Source: JAJRPT01 sp965661945
GTDB taxonomy: Bacteria; Bacteroidota; Ignavibacteria; Kapaibacteriales; UBA2268
Assembly: GCA_965661945.1 (NCBI GenBank)
Contig: CBFIFP010000004.1
Span: forward strand, 1-64,000
Reading direction: 5' to 3'
Length of the DNA stretch: 64,000 nucleotides
Shown: positions 1 through 8,712 of the stretch, one piece after another
Position numbering within the stretch: position 1 is the first letter of the stretch
How the letters are laid out: the number at the start of each line of letters is the position of its first letter
Notes under the pieces: model-generated
Database searches by the model: none
What the model was told of the DNA's origin: nothing
Seen by the model: only the letters and a program-made list of their open reading frames with translations
Position numbers and translations under genes: made by a program

Positions 1-290
1 TTTCTTCATTTTTTGTTGGATTTGAACAAGTTAGATTAGTTGCGATACACAAATATATCGTTATATATATATATATAAGAAGTTAGGGTAATATATTTAG
101 TTAGTGCTTGCATAATATTATCGCATTTTCAAAAAAAGTTTTTTTGTTTTTGAAATTTTATTTTTTAAAACTTATAATTAATTTTTTATTTATGCAAATT
201 TATTTTAAAAAACCTATAAAGGTTCCTACACTTCGGAAGGTTAAAATCTCGAAATCCTCATATTTTCAAAAATAAAAGATAAAATTTTCT
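1..290. other. AT-rich intergenic DNA, no gene seen
   Basis: No credible reading frame is present on either strand. The stretch is mostly A/T and includes a short TA dinucleotide run near 61-77. A small GC-richer patch at about 218-240 (ending cttcggaagg) could be the tail of a dispersed repeat. The right end leads into the thiolase promoter. Confidence 0.5.
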
Positions 291-298
291 TAATTTTG
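291..298 (+). promoter_or_regulatory. Bacteroidota-type -7 element of the thiolase gene
   Basis: TAATTTTG matches the Bacteroidota -7 consensus TAnnTTTG and lies 30 bases before the preferred start codon of the thiolase gene. A clear -33 TTG was not seen at the ideal distance, so this rests on one element and its position. Confidence 0.45.
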
Positions 299-328
299 TA
301 CTTTGTAAAAAATAAAAATAGGAAAAAA

Positions 329-1501
329 ATGGCAAATGTAATTTTATCAGGGGTAAGAACTCCAATTGGTGGATTTATGGGTAGTTTAGCTTCTCAAACT
401 GCTCCACAACTTGGCGCTGTTGCTATTAAAGGTGCATTAGAAAAAGCAGGAATTTCTGGCGAAAAGGTAAATGAAGTAATAATGGGAAATGTATTACAAG
501 GTGGAGTTGGGCAAGCACCAGCACGTCAAGCTGCAGTATATGCAGGACTACCTAAATCAGTTGAATGTATGACTATTAACAAAGTTTGCGGTTCTGGCTT
601 AAAAGCAGTGATGCTCGCTGACCAAGTCTTAAACAATGGCGATGCTGATTTAATAGTTGCTGGAGGAATGGAGTCAATGACAAACACCCCTCATGCACTT
701 TTTGGAGCAAGAAATGGCTACAAAATGGGAAATCAAAACTTAGTTGATTTAATGATAAATGATGGTTTGTGGGATGTTTATAATAACTTCCACATGGGTA
801 ATGCCGGTGAATTATGTGCTTCGGAACATTCTTTCTCTCGCGAGCAGCAAGATAAATACGCAGAAGAATCATACAGATTTGCTATAGCAGCTCAAGAAAA
901 TGGATATTTTAATGATGAAATAGTCCCTGTAACATATTCTGACCGTAAAGGTGATGTAACTGTCTCTCAAGATGAAGACCCCTCAAAAGTAAACTTCGAT
1001 AAAATTTCATCTCTTAGACCAGTATTCAAAAAAGATGGAACTGTAACTGCTGCAAATGCTTCTAACTTAAATGATGGAGCATCTGCTTTAACCGTATCAT
1101 CAGAGGAATGGGCAGCAAAGAATAACATCAAGCCACTTGCCAAAATTATAGCTCATTGCTCTCACGCTCAAACTCCAGAGTGGTTTACAACAGCTCCAAC
1201 TTCTGCAATCCAGAAAGTCCTTAAAAAAGCAAATATGACTTTAGACCAGATTGATTTATTTGAAATAAATGAAGCATTTGCTGTTGTGCCTATGCACTCA
1301 ATTAAAGAACTTGGAATTGATAGAAATAAAGTTAATATCCACGGAGGAGCAATTGCTTTAGGTCACCCAATCGGCGCTTCTGGAGCAAGATTACTTGTTA
1401 CATTGATTAATGCTCTAAAAAGAACAGGTGGAAAATATGGCTTGGTTACACTTTGTATTGGTGGTGGTGAAGCAAACGCAATGATTATTGAAGTGTTATA
1501 A
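329..1501 (+). CDS. acetyl-CoA C-acetyltransferase (thiolase)
   Basis: A full-length type II thiolase of 390 residues that condenses or cleaves acetyl-CoA/acetoacetyl-CoA in the cytoplasm, feeding fatty-acid or ketone-body metabolism. The nucleophilic cysteine is in NKVCGSG (Cys87). The catalytic His346 is in the GHPIGASGAR motif, and the second acid/base Cys376 is in TLCIGGGEAN. The start at 329 is preferred over an in-frame start at 296 because thiolases begin MxxVxxxxxxRTPIG, and an AGGA lies just upstream at about 320-323. The gene stands alone and ends in a terminator shared with the opposing regulator gene. The biosynthetic or degradative direction cannot be told from sequence. Confidence 0.95.
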   Translation: MANVILSGVRTPIGGFMGSLASQTAPQLGAVAIKGALEKAGISGEKVNEVIMGNVLQGGVGQAPARQAAVYAGLPKSVECMTINKVCGSGLKAVMLADQVLNNGDADLIVAGGMESMTNTPHALFGARNGYKMGNQNLVDLMINDGLWDVYNNFHMGNAGELCASEHSFSREQQDKYAEESYRFAIAAQENGYFNDEIVPVTYSDRKGDVTVSQDEDPSKVNFDKISSLRPVFKKDGTVTAANASNLNDGASALTVSSEEWAAKNNIKPLAKIIAHCSHAQTPEWFTTAPTSAIQKVLKKANMTLDQIDLFEINEAFAVVPMHSIKELGIDRNKVNIHGGAIALGHPIGASGARLLVTLINALKRTGGKYGLVTLCIGGGEANAMIIEVL

Positions 1502-1530
1502 ATTCATAACTTTTTTTAAAATAATACATA

Positions 1531-1567
1531 AAAAAAAGCAATAAGATAATTTCTTGTTGCTTTTTTT
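1531..1567. terminator. bidirectional intrinsic terminator
   Basis: An inverted repeat GCAATAAGA/TCTTGTTGC (one mismatch, which can form G-U in RNA) is flanked by an A-run on the left and a T-run on the right. It can therefore terminate both the thiolase gene from the left and the ArsR-type gene from the right. Confidence 0.75.
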
Positions 1568-1880
1568 ATTTATAAATTAACTGACATGAAATTAAACAAT
1601 CAAATATCAAAGATAAGTTTTTATCAATCAGACTATAATTCACATTTAATCCAATCTTAACTGATTTTAAAATACCCTTTTCTTTTAATTTAATCAAATG
1701 ATGTGATAAAAGAGACTGCTCAATTTCTTCCTCCAAATACTTCTGGATTTCGGAAACGGACATATCTTCCCTTTGAAATAATATATCTATTATTTTTAAT
1801 CTTAAAGGATGCGCTATAGTTTTTAAAATCTCCGCAGTCCGCAGAAGTTTATCAGTATCTAAATTTTGTAACTTTGTCAT
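1566..1880 (-). CDS. ArsR-family winged-helix transcriptional regulator
   Basis: A 104-residue winged-helix protein of the ArsR/SmtB type. The segment LKTIAHPLRLKIIDIL followed by a recognition helix with LLSHHLIKLKEKGI is characteristic of the family. The classical metal site ELCVCDL is absent. The only cysteines are a pair four residues apart near the C-terminus (FDCLISC), so a metal or redox signal is possible but unproven. The end overlaps the terminator hairpin. The gene is 33 bases from the GNAT gene, which lies upstream on the same strand, so the two may be co-transcribed. The target is unknown. Confidence 0.85.
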   Translation of the reverse strand: MTKLQNLDTDKLLRTAEILKTIAHPLRLKIIDILFQREDMSVSEIQKYLEEEIEQSLLSHHLIKLKEKGILKSVKIGLNVNYSLIDKNLSLIFDCLISCQLIYK

Positions 1881-1913
1881 AATAAAATAGACGATTCATA
1901 TATGATTATATTG

Positions 1914-2408
1914 TCATATACTTATATTTTTTCCCATCACAAATTGACCACAAGAATAATTCTCAAATTCCACAATATCCGGAAAATGTCCCCAAACATC
2001 AAAACCAAACTTCAATAATATATTTTTACTTAATTCATTTACATCAAGCATAATAGCTAATAAATTCTTAAAACCATTTTCTTTTGCTTTTTCAATCGAT
2101 AATAAAATCAATTGCTTACCTATCCCCTGACCTTTATAATCATTATCCAAATAATAACTTATCTCAGCAGTTTTAGCTAAACCCTTTCTACCTTTTCTAT
2201 AAGGAGAAATCGAACACCAACCAACAACCCTACTATCTATTACACAAACCATCAAAAAGTAAGGATGTCGAAAATCATTAAACCAATCTAATTTAGATTC
2301 TACTTTCTGAACTTCAATGTCAGCATTCGAACCACCTAAAACAACAGCTTGATTGTATATATCAACAATATTTTTTAAATCTAAATCTAATGCTTCTCTA
2401 AAAATCAT
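1914..2408 (-). CDS. GNAT acetyltransferase, phosphinothricin-acetyltransferase-like
   Basis: A 164-residue cytoplasmic N-acetyltransferase. The acetyl-CoA pyrophosphate loop is visible as GQGIGKQL at residues 93-100, preceded by the beta-strand EISYYLDNDYKG. The N-terminal IRxA-like start (MIFREALDLDLKNIVDIYNQ) and the WCSISPYRKG strand resemble the PAT/Bar subgroup. The substrate is unknown; these enzymes often acetylate amino-acid analogues such as methionine sulfone. It lies just upstream of the ArsR-type gene on the same strand, which may regulate it. Confidence 0.85.
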   Translation of the reverse strand: MIFREALDLDLKNIVDIYNQAVVLGGSNADIEVQKVESKLDWFNDFRHPYFLMVCVIDSRVVGWCSISPYRKGRKGLAKTAEISYYLDNDYKGQGIGKQLILLSIEKAKENGFKNLLAIMLDVNELSKNILLKFGFDVWGHFPDIVEFENYSCGQFVMGKNISI

Positions 2409-2465
2409 GTTTTTTTTAGTAGTTATATAATTATTAAATTATTTATATTCTTATCTTATATAATA

Positions 2466-3494
2466 TCAACTTAATAATACTTCTGTAATCAAAAGAGTTA
2501 TTACTCCAATCAGTGCGGCAATAGATAAAACCATAGATAAAGTATTCTTCTTACTAACAGAATCGCTTTTTATTTCAATTAATTCAAGTTCTTCTTTTAT
2601 AAATTCCATTAGCTCCCTATCAGTCATTTTCTTTTGGACGTTGCTTTCAGGTTCGCCATAAGGGGCTGCTTCAAAATCAAACATAGAATCATCATACTCG
2701 CCATCATGAATTGGACCATCATAATCATTATCAACATTATTTCCACTATCCGAAGTACTTATAGTAGCTTTTCCTAACTTATCATTCATCTTTGCAATAG
2801 CATTATCTAGCAATTTTGAAATTCTTGGTACTTCCGTATTAAAATAATTAATTTTATCCATTACACTACTCATCAAAGTAGCTACATCAGATTTTATTTC
2901 AGTTATATTATTGTAAACTAAATCAATTTCACCACTTAACTTCTTTACTTCACCTTTAACATTCGCATCAATTGATAATATCCTGCGTTCAAATACTTTT
3001 TGATTTTTCTCAAAAGCTATCAACCTACGAACAACCCTACCTTCAATCTTTGTAACTTCTTCATCTATAGCATTATTCAAGCTAGTTTTAATGTGAGAAA
3101 CAGTTCCTTCTAAAGCTTTATCTGCTTTTGCATTAAACTCTATAAGTGAATTTGACAAATCAATTGATTGAGTTTTGATATCATCTCTTAAATCAAAAAG
3201 CTCACTCTTTAATTTATCAATTTTATCTAAATCTTTAAATAAAGTATGTGTTGTTTCAGTTTTCTCTTTGAATTCGCTAATAGTTTTATTTGCATAATCT
3301 TCAAGATTTCTTACTGAATTAGCAATATCATTTCTGATTTGAGCTAATTCTTCTGTCATATTATTTCTATCTTGCTCAAATTCATTTGTTGCATATTCTA
3401 TTCTCTTAAATATCTTTTTATACTCTTCTGATTGCTTTGATATTTGAGCAAATAGTTTTTTGACTTCAGGACTTAACGCACCAGTTTCAAGCAT
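2466..3494 (-). CDS. coiled-coil protein with a C-terminal membrane anchor, function unknown
   Basis: I do not recognise a family. The 342-residue protein is largely charged alpha-helix with extended coiled-coil character (about residues 10-245), then an acidic, low-complexity linker (about 250-285, rich in Asp and Tyr), and one hydrophobic segment at the extreme C-terminus (about 317-342). With no signal peptide, a tail-anchored orientation with the coiled coil in the cytoplasm is most likely. Its start overlaps the stop of the upstream 88-residue gene by 8 bases, so the two are translationally coupled and probably act together. Confidence 0.7.
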   Translation of the reverse strand: MLETGALSPEVKKLFAQISKQSEEYKKIFKRIEYATNEFEQDRNNMTEELAQIRNDIANSVRNLEDYANKTISEFKEKTETTHTLFKDLDKIDKLKSELFDLRDDIKTQSIDLSNSLIEFNAKADKALEGTVSHIKTSLNNAIDEEVTKIEGRVVRRLIAFEKNQKVFERRILSIDANVKGEVKKLSGEIDLVYNNITEIKSDVATLMSSVMDKINYFNTEVPRISKLLDNAIAKMNDKLGKATISTSDSGNNVDNDYDGPIHDGEYDDSMFDFEAAPYGEPESNVQKKMTDRELMEFIKEELELIEIKSDSVSKKNTLSMVLSIAALIGVITLLITEVLLS

Positions 3495-3753
3495 CTTGTT
3501 CTACCTTGTTTAAAAATTGTTCCATTAAATTATTTAGATGTTGAAGATAATAATGATTCAACTCCTGTACTGGATATTTTGATTGTTCATATAATATTTT
3601 AAACATTCTTTCTCTAAACTTTGGGTCATTCTCAAATGTTTCCCACATAAATTCCCTAAGATATTGCATCAAATATCCAAACTCAGCCAAATCCTCATAC
3701 AACGTCTTCGGCTTTACTTTCTCCAATATTCTTTCTAATCTCGGGTCTGCCAT
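3487..3753 (-). CDS. small helical protein, function unknown
   Basis: An 88-residue, soluble, mostly helical protein with many aromatic residues (for example LMQYLREFMWETFE). There is no signal peptide or membrane segment and no family I recognise. Its stop overlaps the start of the coiled-coil membrane protein gene, which implies joint expression and possibly a complex between the two. Confidence 0.65.
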   Translation of the reverse strand: MADPRLERILEKVKPKTLYEDLAEFGYLMQYLREFMWETFENDPKFRERMFKILYEQSKYPVQELNHYYLQHLNNLMEQFLNKVEQDA

Positions 3754-3877
3754 AATTTATTCTATTTATTCTATATCTATCGGAAATAAATTTATTTTCT
3801 TAAATAGTTAAAAAAATAATTCTAATATAAGGACTTTAATATTAATTACAAAAAAGATAATATTCACACATAATTTT

Positions 3878-5080
3878 TTACTCTATACTTTTTCCACATA
3901 CATAACCAGATGCCCAAGCCCACTGGAAATTATATCCACCTAACCAACCCGTTACATCTACCACTTCCCCTATAAAATACAGTCCCCTATGCTTCTTCGA
4001 TTCCATTGTCTTCTGGTTTAGCTCTCTTGTGTCAACTCCACCTATCGTTACCTCCGCTTTTGCATAACCCTCTGTTCCAATTGGCATTATTGTATAACTA
4101 TTCAACATATTTATCACATCTAACTTTTCCTTCTTCTTCAATTCATTTATCGGCTTATTTATTCCTAGCTCCTCGCACATATACTCCGCTAACCTCAAAG
4201 ACAATTTCTCCGACAAAAGCTTCTTTAATTCTTTATTACTATTCCTATTTTCCTCCAAAACCTCTTGGAATGCTATTGAAGGCTCCATTTTTATCTTTAA
4301 CGCATCTCCCTTTTGCCAATAAGACGATATTTGAAGTATTGCCGGACCACTCAATCCCCTATGCGTTATCAACACATTCTCATTAAAACTTATCTTCCTA
4401 TTCTTTACTCTTGGTTTATTATGATTTTCCAACTTTACCTCCGAATCAAATGATATCCCGCTCAACTCCGACAACTTTTTCATCTCCTTTTGTGATAATT
4501 CCAAAGGCACCAAACCCGGATGAGTCTCCACTATCTTATGATTAAACTTCTTTGCTATCCGATAACCCAAATCACTCGCTCCTTTCTTTGGAAATGACAA
4601 TCCACCGCAAGCCACAACACAATTTCTGCCTAAAACATTCACACCATCACCTATCACATCATATAAATCATCTTCAAATACTACATCTTTAACTATAAAA
4701 TCTGTCCGAATCTCAACTCCGCTCAACTCTGCCTCCTCCAACAACATATTTATTATCTCACGAGACGACTTTCTACAAAACAACTGACCCAATTTCTTCT
4801 CATAATACTCAATTCCATACTTTTCAACTAATTTTATAAAATCACCTGCACTATATTCAGAGAAAGCAGAATGAATAAAATTTGGATTGGACGAAATATA
4901 ATTCTCCGCTGAAGCATTTTTATTCGTAAAATTACATCGTCCACCACCAGAAATCAATATTTTATTACCAACTTGCTTATTATGCTCCAAAACAACAACT
5001 CTTTTACCATTTTTTCCGGCTTCAATACCTGCCATCATCCCAGCAGCACCACCACCAATCACCACAACATCGTAAACCAT
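3878..5080 (-). CDS. HI0933/YhiN-family FAD-dependent oxidoreductase
   Basis: A 400-residue flavoprotein of the HI0933 (BaiN/YhiN) family. The N-terminal Rossmann motif is VVVIGGGAAGMMAG. The family signature SGGGRCNFTN follows at about residues 44-53. The C-terminal FAD-binding segment has GEVVDVTGWLGGYNFQWAWA. The length is normal for the family. Characterised relatives reduce or desaturate hydrophobic substrates, but the substrate here is unknown. The gene appears to be a single transcription unit. Confidence 0.92.
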   Translation of the reverse strand: MVYDVVVIGGGAAGMMAGIEAGKNGKRVVVLEHNKQVGNKILISGGGRCNFTNKNASAENYISSNPNFIHSAFSEYSAGDFIKLVEKYGIEYYEKKLGQLFCRKSSREIINMLLEEAELSGVEIRTDFIVKDVVFEDDLYDVIGDGVNVLGRNCVVACGGLSFPKKGASDLGYRIAKKFNHKIVETHPGLVPLELSQKEMKKLSELSGISFDSEVKLENHNKPRVKNRKISFNENVLITHRGLSGPAILQISSYWQKGDALKIKMEPSIAFQEVLEENRNSNKELKKLLSEKLSLRLAEYMCEELGINKPINELKKKEKLDVINMLNSYTIMPIGTEGYAKAEVTIGGVDTRELNQKTMESKKHRGLYFIGEVVDVTGWLGGYNFQWAWASGYVCGKSIE

Positions 5081-5204
5081 ATCTCATTTATAATTTAATT
5101 TCATATTTTATTTACAAAATTACGAAAATATCATCTAATGAATTAAGTATAAATTACCCACAACCTCAATATTTTTATTAAAGTATTTATTATTAAAATA
5201 AAAA

Positions 5205-5248
5205 CCCTCTGGAATGCTCCTTACGCCCTCTTGAATACTCCCTCCGAA
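5205..5248. repeat. degenerate dispersed repeat
   Basis: A GC-richer stretch with a repeating theme (gaatgctcc, gccctc, gaatactccctccg) in the otherwise AT-rich gap 5081-5341. It resembles the reverse complement of the 44-bp repeats at 8168 and 8713, so it looks like a diverged member of that family. Nothing else was seen in the gap. Confidence 0.4.
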
Positions 5249-5341
5249 ATCTTAATAATAAAAATTCCCATTAACAATAAAAATTGCAATGGGAAAAATA
5301 TTAATTCTAAAATCAAAATAATCAAACTTAAATACAATTAA

Positions 5342-5872
5342 TTATTTTACTCTTTCAAATTCAAACTTATCGATATGACGTTCGCTTTCATTTGTAAATC
5401 TATAAGTTTCTAACAACATTTCTTCATTTGTAAGTTTTACAATAACTCCAATTGCTTTTAAATGTTCGGTATATTCACTTCCTTCAAAAGTATATACATT
5501 AAATAAATTTATTCTTGCAATATATGTAGTATCATGTTGATTAGCATCTATTTCAAAAAACCAGTTTCCATCACCATTTCCATTTAATTTTTTTTCTTTT
5601 TCTACATTTTCCCAGTCTTGATAGACACTTCCCTCCCATATTAATGAACCATCTTTATTAAGCATAAGATTATAATCATAGTTAATTGTGTCAATAGAAA
5701 CTAAAATTGAATTTTCTACAAAGTTCTTTGATACTTTTCTTATTAATGCCCAGTTTCCTACAACATTATCTTTTGTAAATTCTAGTTTTTCTGGAAAGGG
5801 ATTAGATTCATTGTCATTTTCATTGCAAGCAAAGAGCAATAGAAGAATTGCAATAGTAAAAATTTGTTTCAT
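5342..5872 (-). CDS. lipoprotein, lipocalin-like
   Basis: A 176-residue predicted lipoprotein. The signal peptide ends in a lipobox with Cys16 (LLLFAC), followed by an Asn/Glu-rich linker. The mature part begins VVGNWALIRK and contains alternating beta-strands, which is typical of the lipocalin-like fold found in many Bacteroidota lipoproteins. The function is unknown. It is probably attached to the outer membrane. No operon partner is apparent. Confidence 0.75.
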   Translation of the reverse strand: MKQIFTIAILLLLFACNENDNESNPFPEKLEFTKDNVVGNWALIRKVSKNFVENSILVSIDTINYDYNLMLNKDGSLIWEGSVYQDWENVEKEKKLNGNGDGNWFFEIDANQHDTTYIARINLFNVYTFEGSEYTEHLKAIGVIVKLTNEEMLLETYRFTNESERHIDKFEFERVK

Positions 5873-6101
5873 TTGTTTATCTTCTTAATAAATTAAATTA
5901 TTTCAAAACTAAATTATTTTTTTATTAATTCCAAATATGTTATGCTTTTAATTGTTTGCGGGGTGCTTTTGAGTGTTGTGGATATGTCGGGGAGATTCTT
6001 CGCTTTGCTTAGAATGACGGGCGGCGTTTTCAGAATGACGGGCGGGATTTTCAGAATAAATATTATCCTTCGGAATGGTATTTACAATTTTGTAAAATGT
6101 A

Positions 6102-6258
6102 TTCCGAACAGCGTAAAGACCTTTCCGAACGGCGTAAAGACCTTTCCGAATGGCGTAAAGTCCTTTCCGAATAGCGTAAAGACTTTTCCGAATAGTGTAA
6201 AGACTTTTCCGAATAGTGTAAAGACTTTTCCGAATAACGTAAAGTACTTTCCGAATAG
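6102..6258. repeat. 21-bp tandem repeat array, about 7.5 copies
   Basis: The unit ttccgaatagcgtaaagac(c/t)t recurs with exact 21-base spacing: TTCCGAA starts at 6102, 6123, 6144, 6165, 6186, 6207, 6228 and 6249. The last copy is partial. Copies differ by a few substitutions. The period is a multiple of three, so one plus-strand frame reads a heptapeptide VKTFPNS repeated, inside a 117-codon frame at 5942-6295. That frame begins in dispersed repeat DNA (gaatgacggg units at about 6013-6048) and lacks a convincing ribosome binding site, so I treat the array as non-coding. The rest of the gap 5873-6383 holds nothing recognisable. Confidence 0.9.
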
Positions 6259-6383
6259 TTTTAATGAGCTTTTTAACGATTTATGTAGTTTTTAGTTTAA
6301 CATAAATTTTATTCAAGAAGTTTGTTTTTTTTATAAAATTTTTTAATTTGCAATATAGTTTTATAAATTTATAGGAAATTATT

Positions 6384-7334
6384 ATGGCAAACTCAATAGA
6401 GAGAGAGTATGACTTAGAAGATTTGGTGATGTTAGAGCGCGCGCAGATCTTTCATAATGCTTTTGTGATTGATGATGCGGAGTTTATTGCGGCTTTTCCT
6501 CATTTGGCTGCCCCTTTTGCAGCTAATTTTCAGGCAGCGATTGATGCGGCTGATGCTATTCCTTCTGGGTCGGAGGTTGATGCACAAATTACTGTGGTAA
6601 CTGAACAATTGAATAATAAAATGGTTGAAGGGCAGAAGGCATTGCAAAAGTTGTTTACTTATGTGGAGTTGGCTTTTGATACTAAGAATATGTTGAATGC
6701 ATTTGGAAAGCCAAAGTATGAGAAAGCTAGAACTTCGGACTTGCGAATGAAAGAACTTTTGGAGCAAGCGAATAGAAATGCGGAGGTTGCTGAGAATAAG
6801 GCGGCTTTGATAGCAGCAGGTTATACTCAAGCTGATATTGATGGATTGCTTACTATTTGCGATGAAATTGATGCGAAAAATGCTCAGCAGGAAGATATGA
6901 AGTCAGATAGAATTATTAAATCTGGTGTGAGGATAACTGCATATAATGCTGTTTGGGGCTTTATGAAGCAGATTAATAAGGCAAGCAAGGTAGTTTTTGT
7001 TGATAATCCTGCAAAGATTGAGTTTTATTTGCTTTACCCAACGCATCATACGAGCTTGGGTAAGGTACAGAATTTGACGGCAGTATTCGAGGGTGCTCCC
7101 GTTCCGAATGGTGTGTTGAATTGGGACTTTGTTTTTGGTGGGATAGACTATGAAATACAACGTTCGGATGTTCCAGTGGGTCAGCCACCGGGTACTTTTG
7201 TAGATTTGATAACAGTTCAGAATAACACATACACAGACTTTGTGGGTGGAGGACAAACCTTTTATTATAGAGTAAGAGCAAAGAATGCTTCACTCACAGG
7301 TGCGTGGTCTGACATTGCCCAAATGGACACGTAA
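6384..7334 (+). CDS. protein with a C-terminal fibronectin type III-like domain
   Basis: A 316-residue protein without an obvious signal peptide. The first two thirds (residues about 1-200) are helical and Ala/Glu/Lys-rich. The last 90 residues (about 226-316) look like a fibronectin type III domain: LTAVFEGAPVPNGVLNWDF..YEIQRS..YTDFV..TFYYRVRAKN..WSDI follows the FnIII strand pattern. The start has AGGA upstream (cataggaaattattATGG). Base composition is richer in G/C than the neighbours, hinting at transfer or at different codon selection. The function is unknown. The gene stands alone. Confidence 0.75.
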   Translation: MANSIEREYDLEDLVMLERAQIFHNAFVIDDAEFIAAFPHLAAPFAANFQAAIDAADAIPSGSEVDAQITVVTEQLNNKMVEGQKALQKLFTYVELAFDTKNMLNAFGKPKYEKARTSDLRMKELLEQANRNAEVAENKAALIAAGYTQADIDGLLTICDEIDAKNAQQEDMKSDRIIKSGVRITAYNAVWGFMKQINKASKVVFVDNPAKIEFYLLYPTHHTSLGKVQNLTAVFEGAPVPNGVLNWDFVFGGIDYEIQRSDVPVGQPPGTFVDLITVQNNTYTDFVGGGQTFYYRVRAKNASLTGAWSDIAQMDT

Positions 7335-7589
7335 ATGACAATCGAGACAGCGAAGATAGTATTCTAAACGCCCTCAAGACTGTTCGAGAAGGTTTTGGGG
7401 GTTGTTTGGGAGGAGTGATAATTTGGAATAGCTTCCTATTTAAAAACAATAAAAAATAAATGATTACGTATATAAGTTTTGTTAATTAAAAATATAAATT
7501 AAGATAAGAAAAATATGAAAGTAATAATAGTGATAATTGTGGTATATACTTTGTTTAATATTGATACAAATGTAAAAGGAGAAGATAAA

Positions 7590-7892
7590 ATGAAAATAGA
7601 AATTGAGTTTCAATATTTTGAGGGCTGCCCTCATTATAAAAATTTAGAAAAGAACTTAGATAGTGCTATAGCATTATTTGAAGACAAAATTATAGTTAAC
7701 AAAATTGAAATAAATACAATTGAAATGGCAAAAGATAAAAAATTTAGAGGTTCGCCTACAATTGTAATTAATGGGGAAGATTTTGAGAATATGGAATTAC
7801 CAAAAGAAATTGGATTAACTTGTAGATATTACTCTAACGGAATACCAACAAAAGAAGAAATAATTAAAAAGATTAACTCTTTTATTGAATAG
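7590..7892 (+). CDS. thioredoxin-fold protein with a single active-site cysteine
   Basis: A small thioredoxin-like protein of 100 residues. Visible motifs are YFEGCPHYKNL (the CxxC position is reduced to CPHY), the conserved cis-Pro segment FRGSPTIVINGEDFE, and GLTCRYYSNGIPTKEEI. This pattern occurs in small thioredoxin-like proteins often encoded near heavy-metal resistance genes. The start at 7590 is preferred because AGGAGA sits seven bases upstream. A longer form from 7515 would add 25 residues including a hydrophobic stretch (MKVIIVIIVVYTLF) that could be a signal anchor. Which form is made decides whether it acts in the cytoplasm or periplasm. Confidence 0.75.
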   Translation: MKIEIEFQYFEGCPHYKNLEKNLDSAIALFEDKIIVNKIEINTIEMAKDKKFRGSPTIVINGEDFENMELPKEIGLTCRYYSNGIPTKEEIIKKINSFIE

Positions 7893-8167
7893 AATTAATA
7901 ACTCATCAATAAAAAGATAAGAAAAGTAAAACGACATCTTGATTTAGTTAAATTATAATTATAAATTTCATTTTAAAAACGCAAATCATTCGGAAAATAG
8001 TAAAAAGAATATTCGAAAGGATTTTTATTGTTTTAAGAAAGTCAGAGAGCGTTAAATGCTCCTTTGAGTGAGCTGTCTTAGGTTTAGTGTAAATCATTCC
8101 ATAGCAAGTAAACTTCAAGTATCGTCCTTCGAACACTTCCCTCAAAGTATGACAATTGAACGATAAA

Positions 8168-8211
8168 GCGGAAGGAGTGTTCAGGAGGGTTTTGGGGTTT
8201 TTTGTGGGAAA
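8168..8211. repeat. 44-bp dispersed repeat, copy 1
   Basis: Begins gcggaaggagtgttcagg and ends ttttttgtgggaaa. It is identical over 44 bases to 8713-8756. The two copies lie on either side of the GIY-YIG gene in the same orientation. The gap 7893-8303 holds this and the next repeat but no gene. Confidence 0.9.
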
Positions 8212-8225
8212 GAAATAAAAATATA

Positions 8226-8283
8226 GTCATTCAGAGCGCAGCGATGAATCCAGTTAAACATTTATCAAATGCGCTAGCATTTG
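8226..8283. repeat. dispersed 'gaatccag' repeat with a palindromic end
   Basis: Starts gtcattcagagcgcagcga, continues gaatccagttaaac and ends in the hairpin CAAATGC-gcta-GCATTTG (8266-8283). The same architecture (gtcattctga, agaatccagt, aaac, then a short palindrome) recurs near 19.05 and 19.18 kb, so it is a dispersed element family in this genome. Confidence 0.75.
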
Positions 8284-8303
8284 ATTCGATTAAATGAGGT
8301 ATT

Positions 8304-8591
8304 ATGAAAAAGGGATATATTTACATTTTAGCATCAAAAAAAAATGGAACGCTTTACACAGGTGTTACATCTGACTTATATAAAAGAGTTTATCAACATA
8401 AAAATGGTATTATAAAGGGCTTTACATCTAAACATAATATAAATATCTTAGTTTATTATGAAGAGTATACTGATATTGCATCTGCTATACAAAGAGAGAA
8501 ATTTATAAAAGGAAAATCTAGAAAGTTTAAATTAGAATTAATTGAAGAACATAATCCAGAATGGGAAGAGTTAAGTAAAGATTGGTATTAG
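8304..8591 (+). CDS. GIY-YIG domain nuclease-like protein
   Basis: A 95-residue single-domain GIY-YIG protein of the UPF0213/YhbQ type. The signature appears as GYIYILASKKNGTLYTGVT, followed by the conserved Arg region (LYKRVYQHKNG), a HNINILVYYEEY strand and the QREKFIKGKSR motif typical of the subgroup. Such proteins are predicted to cut DNA, but their cellular role is unclear. The gene is bracketed by two identical 44-bp repeats and two 'gaatccag' repeats. Confidence 0.92.
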   Translation: MKKGYIYILASKKNGTLYTGVTSDLYKRVYQHKNGIIKGFTSKHNINILVYYEEYTDIASAIQREKFIKGKSRKFKLELIEEHNPEWEELSKDWY

Positions 8592-8642
8592 TAAAAGATT
8601 AAGAATTAGATTAGATAAAATCGGAGATTTTAAAATATTAAA

Positions 8643-8694
8643 AACTGGATTCTTCACTTCGTTCAGAATGACCTCGTTAGTGTTCAGAATGACG
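8643..8694. repeat. dispersed 'gaatccag' repeat, reverse orientation
   Basis: Reads actggattcttcacttcg then ttcagaatgacc and a second ttcagaatgacgg. This is the reverse-strand version of the element seen at 8226 and in the 19-kb region. Together with the copy at 8226 it forms an inverted pair around the GIY-YIG gene. Confidence 0.7.
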
Positions 8695-8712
8695 GATAAA
8701 GCATTTTAGAGG

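Noticed and set aside
6102..6258. CRISPR array
   Set aside because: The repeats are directly tandem at 21 bases with no spacers and there are no cas genes nearby.
5942..6295. A 117-codon plus-strand frame with a heptapeptide repeat
   Set aside because: It begins in dispersed repeat DNA, has no convincing ribosome binding site, and its openness follows from a repeat period divisible by three. It is listed as a repeat instead.
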